Below are positions 43,913-56,300 of a stretch of DNA of 64,000 nucleotides, one piece after another; position 1 is the stretch's first letter; the number at the start of each line of letters is the position of its first letter. The notes under the pieces are model-generated. The model was not told where the DNA came from. It ran no database searches and saw only the letters and a program-made list of their open reading frames with translations. Position numbers and translations under genes: made by a program. This DNA comes from Branchiostoma floridae. Its lineage: Eukaryota > Chordata > Leptocardii > Amphioxiformes > Branchiostomatidae. The stretch spans positions 9,893,148 through 9,957,147 of the forward strand of contig NC_049994.1 in NCBI RefSeq assembly GCF_000003815.2. Reading direction: 5' to 3'.

Positions 43913-43962
43913 TACGTCCCCGGTCGAACCAGTTTTGACATTGTGCACTTTGCGACAAGACA

Positions 43963-46314
43963 ATGGCGTCGGAAACAGCTCCTGTATGGCCACAGAACTA
44001 CACGTCTTCCGACAAGCGCAAAGAAGGAGGAATACGACATAGAAGAAGACTGGTTGTTTTCTTAACTTTACTTTGTCTATCGGTTATTACTAATGCCTTA
44101 CTGTGGCTGTCAAGGTGAGGTTCGGTACATAATACATCATGCGTTCCTATTATTTCATAGTGTTTACTGTTTGACCATTTCATTGTTGTACGAAAAGAGC
44201 TGCTAATAATTTCAATTCAGTTCAGTTCGTTGCGCCAGAACCCTCATAATTCAATTTTATGCGCTAGGACGGAACTGCCCATCGGAGAGGGGTAAACGAT
44301 GACATGTTCCGTCATAAAGACAACTGAAATCTATATGTATACGACAATCCACGACACCTATTTCGACAATGCCCTCCAACTCATGTACGTAACGTAGTTT
44401 GCGACTGGATCGGATTTTGGAAAATAACATTTTACTCCATTTGCAAGAAACGTGTATTTTGGCGTATCTTATTACCTGAATGTCTAACCTTCATCGACGT
44501 AACGTTACGTGTTAAACTCTCATGTTTGTTAAACTTTTATTTAGACAGGGGGGACTGACAAATCTGATGCTGCTTGCCAGACGAGACAAAAATACGACGG
44601 ACGGGAATTCTTCGCGTCCAGTCTTCCCTGAAGTCTCTGAGGCACCATTCAGTGTTGAAGACGTTGAGTTGAGACGGATAAGGTGAGTGCCCCGCTTGTC
44701 AAGCTCATCTTGACATGCTCCTTTTACATGGGCCAGTCAAATACATCATGTCATACGATGCTCAGTACGTAGTACAATTCTCAGCGAAGCGTTAAGAGGT
44801 CTACGACAACATATTTCACCACAAGATAGCTGAATTGCTTGTACGACACTTTGCATCCGCGAGTGTATGTCCTCAATTCGTTCTCTAATCCCAATTGTTC
44901 AATATTTGTGACAGGAACTTAAGCTAGAGAACAACACCGCCGAATACTTACTACTGAAAGGATCATGCCAGTGTTCTATATCTATATATGCAGGAAATAT
45001 TAAGTTCTGATATTAAAAGAGGAAACCTGTAGAAGCAACCATGTTGTCGGTTCTCTTACAGAAATGCTGCATCGAAACTTCATCCGGACAGAAAATTTAG
45101 GCTGGGAAAGTGGCCAGTGTCCTGTCTTCGGAAAACGGGGAAAACAAAATCAAAGAAACATTGCCCTCCATCTAAACACAAGATAGGAAACTATAGGAGA
45201 TGCGCCGTAGTTGGAAACAGCGGCATCGTATTGGGCAGCAACTGCGGTGCTGACATCGATGCCAAAGATTACGTCATACGAATAGATCTGCCACCTGTCG
45301 CAGGATTTGAAAAGGACGTTGGCCGAAAAACCAACATGACAGTTTTAAACATGGACACACCAAAACGGCTTGAAATATCTTCTCGTTTGAAAAACAGAAG
45401 TCTGGATATGTACGAACATCGCTTGAGGGGCATCGCCGGTACAGTTCTACTTGCAAATAGAGAATCCCAACCTTATCTCAAGAAGGCTTTCCAACGATAT
45501 CATGTTTCCTTCGTCTTGTTGACCAGCGCATCAAGCTTTACAAGTGCAGAGAAAATCAACCCGTAAGTGATCAGTTTCTGTAGCACAAATGTGTTTTTCC
45601 CGAAACTTCCGTCATTGCACGTAGTTCGATATTGTAGTCACATAACCGTATTTACTGTCTCAGAGTTTACCAGTGGTATAGCATTTTGTCAAGCGCATTT
45701 TGAACAAATCTATTTAAAACTTCCGTGAATAATTTCATCAGGTTATTGAATCACAAAATGACAAAGTTCTTAATTCACAAAAACAAGTTTTTCAAGAGCC
45801 GAAGTTTCGGTGGCAATAAAGACTGGTTCATTTTGCACTGCAGCTAGGTGTCGCTGCTAATAATGCGGTCCCAAACGTGAAGTTATTTCGTTTAATACGT
45901 TTATGAAAGGTAATAAGACATTTGCAATATATGGAATGGGATAATATATGTGCAATATACGAAGGGTTGATGTAACTGACGTCTTGATATTTCTCTGTCT
46001 TTAAAACTAGGATCGCTTCTAAGATAGCCCGGAAGAGATACATGAAGAAACATCCATCCACTGGTATGGCGACCGTCCTCATAGCCACCACGTTCTGTGA
46101 CCGGCTCTTTCTGTACGGCTTCTTCCCGTTTGGTCAGGATGAGAACAAGAGACCCATTCCTTACCACTACTACCCAGATGATGGAATAAGACAAAAACCG
46201 ATCGCTAAAGATAAGATGCATCACATGGACACGGAGTACAGTTTTTACAAAAGACTGAACCAAAGCTCTAAAGGCGTTTTGAAGTTACATATTCGAGAGT
46301 GTGACAACCAGTAA
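43963..46314 (+). CDS. ST8Sia-type alpha-2,8-sialyltransferase, GT29 (364 aa, 4 exons)
   Basis: Exons: 43963-44114, 44545-44682, 45062-45562, 46011-46314, with consistent phases. A short cytoplasmic tail with a basic patch (RHRRR) precedes one signal-anchor helix (about residues 30-49, LVVFLTLLCLSVITNALLWL), giving a type II Golgi protein. Sialylmotif L (142-185) reads RRCAVVGNSGIVLGSNCG and YVIRIDLPPV. Sialylmotif S (278-305) reads HPSTGMATVLIATTFCDRLF and ends YGFFPFG. Motif VS has H334 and E339 (HHMDTE). The YGFFPFG end and the overall pattern favour the ST8Sia branch, which adds alpha-2,8-sialic acid to glycoconjugates in the Golgi. Which member (mono- or oligo/polysialyl) cannot be decided. 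The motifs look intact, so the enzyme should be active. Confidence 0.88.
45778..45890. repeat. repeat fragment in sialyltransferase intron 3
   Basis: CGAAGTTTCGGTGGCAATAA and CTAGGTGTCGCTGCTAATAA followed by GCGGTCCCAAACGTGA resemble the centre of the foldback repeat at 40641-40892 (GTAGGTGGCGCT, CAGTCCCAAATGTGA). Its ends are not defined. Confidence 0.4.
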
Positions 46315-47325
46315 ATGGCTTTCGTAAATGATATGATATCATTTCTATGTCAGCTGAATTACCAGTACTAGTTTGACATGATTTTTATATTTCCATCCAT
46401 ACAAGCAAGGAGCTTTTATCTTTGATACAAGGGTACAAAATTATTAGGTACCCTTGGCAACTTTACACATGTCACATGTTGAATTGGTCATATAATGGAG
46501 CAGAGTGTGCTTAGACGATTTCCTCATTGATTATGTAAATTAGATTCCAATTTGCATACATAATATGTAATTCTATGAAGCATCACTTAAGCCATCTACA
46601 TACCAAAAATCATGACAATCCGTCAACACCTTCTTGAGTTATTCCATTTCAATGTATGCCACTAAACCTGCCCTGCAGTTCCAAAACAAGCCGCTAGGAG
46701 GCCCAAAGCTATACCACTTACTCTCGGCATCAAGAGCTGTTTACAACTAAAAAAAATAATAGACGCAGCATGTCCATAACTCGAAATATCAAACCAGAAA
46801 GTTCCGCTGCAGAACCGTAACAATCTAATCGTTTTCAGGTCTCATATACCAACATACCGAATATCAATACAATAAATCCAGGTGTTCTGGAGTTATGCTG
46901 GTCTTCTACATACATACAAACAAACAAACAAACATACATGCAAACGCTACCCAAAACATAACCTTCTTGGCGAAGGTAATCTGTCTACAAAACATGACAG
47001 TTGGAAGACGTTGCACTCTCTTTCCTCCCAGTATCTGATTGGAGGTTACTGTCCTCCCTTTAGGTGTCTAGGGTCCGGGGAGTTTCCTGGTAGTACACTA
47101 GTGCACACGCAGCACACGCAGCCGGGTGTGTTCCGACGAAGTCAGCACAAATATCAGAGACCAACGGTCACCCAGCTTCCTGTTTACCATTAACTTACTG
47201 CTGAGTGGGTAAAACGCACAGGGAAAAGTTCCGCCTGAACATTTCAGCCAAGAAACTTGGAGGCGAAGCAGGCGCCTAGTGCTTTGTCCCGGTCATTGCC
47301 AGAAACCGTATGAAAAGGAGTCACG
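46315..47325. other. intergenic stretch between sialyltransferase and C3-like gene
   Basis: No exon is seen. About 46440-46985 looks like an interspersed repeat: sentences such as TCATGACAATCCGTCAACAC, an ATACAAACAAACAAACAAAC run, then AACCTTCTTGGCGAAGGTAA are typical of invertebrate RTE/SINE 3' ends. The last 300 bp before 47326 should hold the C3-like promoter, but I recognise no clear site. Confidence 0.45.
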
Positions 47326-50300
47326 ATGATCCGTGGTTTGGTGTATCTGTGTCTCCTGTCGTCTGCTGTGCTCGCCCAACAGGGGTAAGTCCTAGTAACG
47401 TTAATCTCTTTGCGTTGTAAAAACTTCCGAATGACATGATACGGCGTTAACGGAGTCGAAGTCCAGATTTAAATGTTCGCATTAAAGAAGGATTAAGAGC
47501 CACCATATCATGTATTTATGGAAAATATCAACAATCAAAGACAGTGTCCCTTGAGCTACTAAACACGAAACGTTACATGTACATATGTATCTATTCAATC
47601 ACGGTGATGCTTTGTTTCATTGCACCATGTTTTGACCGTTATCAAGTGGTCTGTCGTTGTTTCCAAAGTTCAGTCTCGACTCAAGTGGTCTTTGTTTGTA
47701 CCGTAAGGGATGTATGGTGTCCGTATATGCGCGTTGATTTCATCACCATGCAATTGCAGTAAAGATACTATTTTCAGTGCGACATTGGTACGAGAAATGG
47801 TTCGGTTGTTGTTCAATACATCTGCTTGAAGATCACTGACTGTCCATTTGATAATTACTAACGTTACACGTGTGTATCATGCGCGTTCATGCCACAAGCC
47901 AGGTTTGATAAAACAATATATTGTGACCTGTTTGACTAATTCTGAAACAAAACCTCCGTCTGCGTGACATTCCTACCAGGAAGTTTACAGACTATGAACT
48001 AGAACTAGAATCACAATTTTACTCAGTGTTGTCCTAAATCATGTCATGTAAACTTCTGTCCATTTTCTACACTCCAATCTTTTAACTTGGCAAACTTCCA
48101 GGATACGGTTTTCACGATAAAGACTCTTAAATACTAGTGGTAGATCCCAAGACGTTGTCTTCAAACCATTCATAGAATGTTAAACTCTCTACTACCATCC
48201 AAGTCTCCGATTGGACGACAGAAATAAAACTTTTAGTTTTAGTTTTTGTGCGTAACCTCTCCCCACCCCCACTATGCAATGGAACAGTCCATCAGGGACT
48301 TGGCCCCTTCTCGGAAACAGCATGGAGCTCCAGCCCGTCCTTGGCACACAAATACCGTCTTCAAGTCACGTTCTAGGACTTGATTATCGGCAGGTAAGAG
48401 GTTTCTAGGTAATAGTAACTTCCTGTCGTCTTCTGGGCGACAATGGATGTGGCGGGAGGGTGAAACCTCCTTCATATTATTAAAAGATTATGAACCATTA
48501 ATTATGACTTGACTTGACTTGACTTGAGGATCCGGGGACTTTCCCAGTAGAACTCTTTGATCTGCACAGCCGCCCTGATGTTGTGAAGTCGTCCAAGCCA
48601 GAAGATACAAGATTGAAAGTAAAATGACAAGACATTGTTAAAGTGATTTTTGATGATCTTTTGAATACAGAATACATTCAAGCTCCTTGCTCCATGCAAG
48701 GAAGTTTTATGATGTTAATGATAAAACCTCAGACCTTGCTCCATGAAATATGTCTGCGGTTGTCACAAACTCTTATAACATAAAGCAGGTAAAATAGATG
48801 TCAAAGTAAAACCCACAGATTGTTATTCAGCCACTTTTTGTAAACTTTCCACATTTCCACTATTAACCTTTGACCCTTAGGGCTGTTCCATTTCAAATGC
48901 TAGGGGGTAACTTATAAAACTTATAAAAAGATGAATGGGGGTTAAGTGGTTTTGACTGTCGTTTCAAATCATTGAACTAAGGAAATGGTAACTCTATATA
49001 CTTACGTTAAGTATTATTTATAATGATACGATTTTAAGACTTAATATCCGTATTATTATTAAGTATTATTATTATTAACCTTAAAGATATGTCTCTCTTT
49101 TTTAGGCCAGCTTATTTCATCTCTGTACCGAACCTCCTGAAAGTCGGTACAGAGGAGACGGTGTCAGTCAACATCTTCAACGTTCCCAACCCTGTACGGG
49201 TGAAGGTTTACCTTCAGGACTACCCTGACAGAAAATCCACCTTTTCAGAGGCAGAAGTTGATGTCAACCAAGGTAACATTCTTCCACAGTTTAATAGTGT
49301 TGAAGGCCGGGTAATCTAGTATTAGATACTGTGATGTACAGAAGTGAAGTTGAATGTATACATTCCTTAAACTTTAAAGTATACTTTTTGCTAGAATGGG
49401 AGTTGAAGGGTGAAACGTTTGCATAAGAATGTACTGTGTAATGTCATCATTTAAAAATGGCATAGCAGAACTTCTTTAAATTTGTTTACACATGTAGAGA
49501 GAAGAAGCATATAAAATTATAAATCATTCATAGATTTAAATCATTCATAGATAAAGCGTGGCATATTATTAGTTTTCTTGTTGTTCTCTAGGTATCTAAA
49601 AAAATAAAAATGTGTTAAGCCCCAGCTGAGCATGATTATGCAATAAAATGACATCCTAGTCATAAAGAACAGTATCATTATATGAAGTTAAAATTACCAT
49701 GTTATAAATTTTTGTTTGCCTGAAGATGAGCCAAGCCTTGTGACAGTTCGCGTGAATGCCGACAACCTGCCCGAGAGCACGGCCACCAAGCGCTACGTCT
49801 ACGTGGTGGCCAAGTCCGACGATCCGCAGCTGACATTCCAGAAGGAGGCACAAGTGCTCCTGAGTTTCCAGCAGGGCTATGTCTTTGTGCAGACGGACAA
49901 GCCTATATACACTCCAAACCAGAAAGGTAAACATTCATAATGATAACCTGCTCCTTAAAACTCAAGGAAAGCTACTTTTTGCTTTGTGGATTTTTTTAGA
50001 AAGTTTTGTGGTCTGAAGACTGACATTTTTCTGTTAAAGACATACTGTAGTTGTGTATGTATGGCCTCAAATTGAATTTTGATACTAGTACTTCATTCCT
50101 CTCTCTTTCTCTCTTGCTGTCAATCACAGTAAAGATGAGGATCATGCCTTTGGATCAGGACATGACACCAGCCAGCCAACCAGTGAGTAACAACAAAAAT
50201 CTTTAAAATCAAATGGACACGTGTATTTTCTCATTCATTTGAATTTTCTACAAGGTCAGTATAGTGGACAGAGGGACCTATATGCAGTAAAAAAAACTAA

Positions 50301-53300
50301 CCATTTAGATGATCATCATCATCATCATCATCATTATTCATCCTCTATTTTGAGGTGCAGCAAGTAAAGTCTGATTAAGCCTCACTTAATCCAAAGTCTG
50401 AGACTAATAGCATGATTTCTTTTAGATAATACTTGCTGTCAGAATTTGTTCACTTTAAGACATGCTCCAAAAAAGAATTCTTCACAAGTCTTAAGCACTT
50501 TGTATGTAGTCTGGAATTGACAGTGCTCATGGTAACAAATACTTTCTCTCTTTTTTTTTCAGGTGAAACTAGAAATTTTGGTAAGTCTGTCTTCAATCAA
50601 TACTTTCATTCTGTGTCCAAGGTTCTGACTTTATCCAGAGACCGAGACTAAATGAATCTACATATATGTGTGATGTGAAACTAAGGGTGTTACAGTTCAA
50701 TTTTGATCTGGAATGTTTTCTACCAACACAGTTGAGCTGTTAAGTTGACATTTGTCTCCTGTTTCAGAATCCCCAGGGGATCATTGTGGAGCAGAAAACC
50801 TTCCAGGGGTCGGCAACGGGATTCATCGCAGAAACCTTTGACTTCCCAGCATTCCCCTTGTTTGGAAACTGGACAACTATTGCCTACTATGGTCCTGAGG
50901 TACTTAACATACATCTACTGTAACGTTACATCTACATTACACTACCCCCCCGATAACCCCATCAGAGGCAAAGTACTGGGTGAGTTGAGGTCCAGGGCTA
51001 AGGCGGGCAAGCCTTCAGCCTGGAATGGAAAGACCCAACTGTGGGGGCTGTCACTACTGTGTCAGGCAGGTATAGTTCGGGGGGAAAAGGAGTATTTGTA
51101 TGTGTCCGTTCTTGCTGATATGGGCTACATCTACTAACATAATTGTACCAGGTCACGTATATCCACCTTCCCCTGAAAATGCATCTAAAGGGATCTCTGA
51201 TGCAATCAGATTTATTAGAATAAAACAGTTTCTTTTAATGATTTGACATATGTTTTGAATTGCAGTAAGACAGATCAAAATAGTATCATAATAATCATAA
51301 TAATCTGATGCAGTAACTTTAAATTGACTTGATATTTCTTGCTTTTAGATGCAGCTGAATGTATCTACTCAGTTTGAAGTCAGGGAATATGGTAAGTAGA
51401 AATGTGTATATTGGAAGTATTGATCTAATGTAACCTCAGATATGGGATATCCCTGTAGCTCAACTGGTAGCAGCCTCACAGTTGAGCTTTTGGTTCCAAT
51501 TACATGAACATGTACATTATGTAGTACCTGTTCCAGTTGGGAACTGTGAGACTCCGGTTGAATTCTTGAAAAGTTATCTTGGTTGGGGCTGCATCCGTCT
51601 TTAAGAAGTGATATGAAATGGGGGTCCCTTGTTCATAGAGGTGCCTTAAGGGGAAGGGCTAGCAACCCCTCCCGGTCAAAATATACCCTGGGTGCTATGG
51701 TCACAAGGGTCTTGATGAATGAAAGAATCCCGGAATTGTATTAACGACATCATTCTGTATCATGATGTCTGTGAACTTTTTAAGTAATTCAAAACCAAAC
51801 AAAGATACTGCTTTGATTAGCAAAATAAACATTCATCACAACAAAAATCTCTTTCAGTGTTGCCCACCTACGGTGTGAAGATCATCCCATCCAACCCATA
51901 CATCCTACCACAGGATGATGTTATCAGTGGGGAGGTGGAGGCACTGTGAGTCATACTTTTGTATTCTACAACAATGCGCCAAAACTACGTTAATGGTTTT
52001 TGCGTTGTCAATTCAGCGCGAACTTAAAACCACCGCGAAGATTTTTCTATGGCAGTAAGAGACTACAGTGCATGGTGCTACCACGAACTTAAAACCACTG
52101 CGAACTGTCCTTTTTTGTAAATTTTGCATTGCACACGTGTATGATTTGTTGTTTTAATGTTTTTTCTTACCTGAAAGTTGCTAAAAAGTAAAATAATATA
52201 AGAATTTCTGCATACCTTCTTCAGATATCAAAAGCTGTACATATATCCAGAATATACAAGTCTGATACCTCACTAATGCCATTTTTGTATTGCCTACATG
52301 TGAGTGTAATTACATGCAATTAGATGATAACAAATATGTCATGGAGATGTTGTCATTTATGTTTCTCAGATATACCTATGGAAAAGGTGTGGATGGTTTC
52401 CTGGATTTGAAGTTGGGTATAATTGACCAGGAGGGCAACAGACAGCTTTTTGCACAACTGCAAATAGAGGTTAGAAAACTTACAAATGTACATGTATACA
52501 CACTTATTTCTTTTTGGTATATATTCATTACCTATTGAAGATCATGTTTCCAAATTCTTTTGTTGGTTTACAACTCCACCTATATCATATATAACTTGAG
52601 AGAGTATGGATGGATTGTCATGATCTTAGTTTTGGACTGGTGCAAGCTTGTGAAGAAAGGAGTGTAATTTTGGACAGATAGATATCGTCCATCCCAGAAA
52701 AAGTACATTATATGTATGATCAATCAGTTATGGTTTCTACAGGTTGTATGGTTTGGGCTGGAAATCACTGTAATGTAGTTATTGCTGTTGAAATTTACCA
52801 AAAAAATAGCCAATGTAAAAAAATGGTTTCTATGTCACTAAAAAGACCTATGAATATATATGATGATTCTTCTTTGTCCTTTTAGGTTAACGATGGATAT
52901 GGTTTCTATGAAATTCAAACACAAAGAATCAAAGACATGGACCTGTGGTTCCCTGAAGGCAGTAGGTTATACTTAGAGGCAGCTGTGACCGAGGAAGCGG
53001 GTGGTCTGCGAGAAATAGCTGTTCTCACCTCCATCAGTTTTGAGACATCACCATTTAAGATCGGCTATGATCTGACAGCGACGCATTTCAAGCCAGGCTT
53101 ACCGTTCCTTGTCAAGGTATGTGATTGCACCAATAGCAGCTGTGTATGTGTCTATCAATATGTGATTACATTTGTTTGTCATCATCTCAGCCCAGACAGA
53201 AGTATGACTGCATGCTCTGTAATAACCTAATAACTTGAAAGGAGTCTTTTTTGCAGAGTGCCAAACTCATATTACTAACTGTAGTTAACACTATTGGAAA

Positions 53301-56300
53301 GTTAGATCTTGTCAATGTTTTTGGTTAATGAATTTTTAGTGAAATCAGGGATGAAATGAAGAATGAGACATAGAAAGTAAAGTTTGCCCACTGTCATCAT
53401 TTAGGAGAATGAACTTATTCAAATATCACTTCTTTTTTTTCCAGCTAACTCTGACATACCCGAATACCAAACCAGCCGAGGACATTCCAGTTCGGGTGTC
53501 TGCCACTGCCATTATTCCTGGTCAGGATCCCATTGTCATTCTGGGTCGTAACAACGAGCACAACAGTGACACAACCAATCAATACGGACAGGCGAGCTTC
53601 ACAGTCGACGTTCCACCCGCAACACAGACTTTGACTGTCACGGTGAGCTTGCAAACTGAAATGTAGGGTTAAGTATTAGTGAGAAGAAAATGAAATAAAT
53701 GATCTTATAAAAACTTTAAAAGTTTGTAATACAGTAATTAACTTACAGTATTGTTTTCAGAAAATACATTATGTTTTTATTCTTGTGTATGCAGTCTATT
53801 TAATCACCAACTGCTTGTGAAATAAAATGTCAGATTCAGTTTTCTTCTGAAATAACAAAATGTTGAATGGTCGGTGACCGACCATCTCTATAACTTCCTT
53901 CAGGATAAAAATATGACTGTTAGGATGGTCTTTTGATGTGATGTCAAATTTCTCTCAAATTCAATACATATACTATAAATCTTCAAATACTTGCAGTGGT
54001 TAAATTATCATCACCACAAATTTGTCCCTTATTTTACAGTAATGTTTTGAACGTGAATGTAAAAGTGCTAAAACACAACAAATTAGAAATGAAATCCTCA
54101 CAAAAATGAATGAATTTTGCAATATGTCTTAACTTTTAATGTCTGAAATCTCCAGGCCCAGACTGAGCAGGTGGGCCTGCCTGCAGCGCACCAAGCCCAG
54201 GAGGATTTCGAGGCCACGCCGTACCAGTCTCCGTCTGCAAGCTACCTGCTGGTGCGCGTGCTGCAGCGCGGGCCCATTCCTGTGGACGAGGCGATCGATG
54301 TAGAGGCCGTTGTCACCAAGCAGAACGACATCCAGAGCTACAACTACATGGTAAGAAACGGAAAACATCCTGAAACTCCTTGATTCGTCTTGAGTCCATC
54401 CTGTGTAATGATTCCAGGAAGTATCCTCCTCCTGAGAAGTGGTCATCCTCCCTCTGCTTGAGAGGGGCATCATAGTTATAAAACGTTAGTAATGTTTGAT
54501 CGAATACAAGAAAACTACCTGCATGAATACCTTGTTCAGGATAACTTCCCCCTTTGGTCTCTGACTGTTTTTTCTGTCAGTCATCTTAAGTTCTTTCATT
54601 ACTTAACAGGGCTCAAAATTCATTTTTGGGATTAGGTGCACTGGTGCACCCAGCTTAAAAAATTGGGTGCACCAAAAAAATTTTGGGTGCACCACTTAAA
54701 TTTAAGTAGAATGTCAGACAAAAATAATAACAAAACTTAGTTACAAGCTAACAAATTCTTAAACAAGTACCATGACATCCATTTTTATCATCTTTCTAAC
54801 ACTTTCTAACACAACATATGATGTATACAAGTATACTTGATATCTTTACATACATAAACCTTAGAAAATATTTAGGTGCACCCTGTGCACCCACTGAAAA
54901 AAATTGGGTGCACAGTTCCAATTTTGGGTGCACCTGGGTGCACATGCACCCAGTATTTCGAGCCCTGCTTAATATATTCCTTCACATGTTTGTCTTTGAA
55001 TTCAAATTTAAATTGAACAGACCATTATTGTTTATTGTTTGTACTCAAATTGAAGAGACCACCATTTGTCTTTCAAGACAGTAGTCTAAGAGACAAATAG
55101 TAGAATGAAAAGACTGAGTAGGAAGCCGACTTCTTCTTTCGCAGGTGGTGACCCGTGGGCAGGTGACCCATCAGGGGAAGATTGTACGACAAGGAGGCGT
55201 GCTGAAGACGATCACGTTCCGTACTTCTGCGGTGATGGCGCCCATCTCGCGTCTCATTGTGTACTACATCAACCTGCAGGGGGAGGTGGTGGCGGACTCC
55301 ACTCTACTGGAGATAGAAAATGTCTGCAGAAATAAGGTATAGTAAGATTATGGATAAGGCCTAGGAAAAAATGTTGTGTTTCCTGTTTCTGTCCAGAAGA
55401 CATTAGGGTTGGTAGGTAGGGATTATCTTCTTCTTTTTTTTCTTTTAATTTTTTTTAGGCTGGCCAAACTCTAGTGATACACAAAAGAGTTGAACACAGT
55501 AAACTGAAATGCATGAAGACACTTGTCTTTTTCAATGTCAAACTTTAATTTTGGGCATAATTGATACATTTAATGATTCATCCTATATTAGATAGGACAA
55601 GCAGTGTTTTTACTTCAAAAGGAAGTCAGGGCTGAATAAAAAATTGTAACTGGATTCAACTACCCACCCCCAAAAAAGTCTAGGGTCAGCAGGTTTTTCT
55701 AGGGTAGGTAGGGAAACAAGAAACACATTTTTTCCTAGGCCTAATGCAAATAGATCGTTTTCACAATGACGTCACAGTCGCGTTCGAACGTTCGAACGGC
55801 CATGTTGGATGATAAGCGGCTCGATCTCCACACGGCTGTGTGTTGCACGTGGTGGACTCGTTTGTGGAAAGAAGCCTTTTTTTATGCAGAAACGGACTGG
55901 ATGTTTGCCGTGCTAACTGCGAGTCCATAAACACAGGATACGGCCTACTCGCCGTTTCTATTCAACAACATTACTTACAGTCCGTCCTCTTTTCAATAAC
56001 TTGATTAAACCACTCTCCTACCAGCCCACCAACAGTAGCCCTGCCGCGGAGTTTGTGCATGCTTTTTTTAAAATTTTTTTTGAGAAAGTTGGTTTCTGCA
56101 AGGGTTTCTGGTACAGGGTATGTCATGGACGTATACCATGTTACACGAAAATATCAGCAAGCTTGTTCTATTTCTTCTTCATAAAACACGGCACATCGCG
56201 TCCTGAGCTGTGAATGATATTTTCACCAGTACTGCCCCCGATGTTCTGTCGATAATCAAGCGAGGATTAAAAATTGTTTGGCTTGTTCACGAGGAACAAA

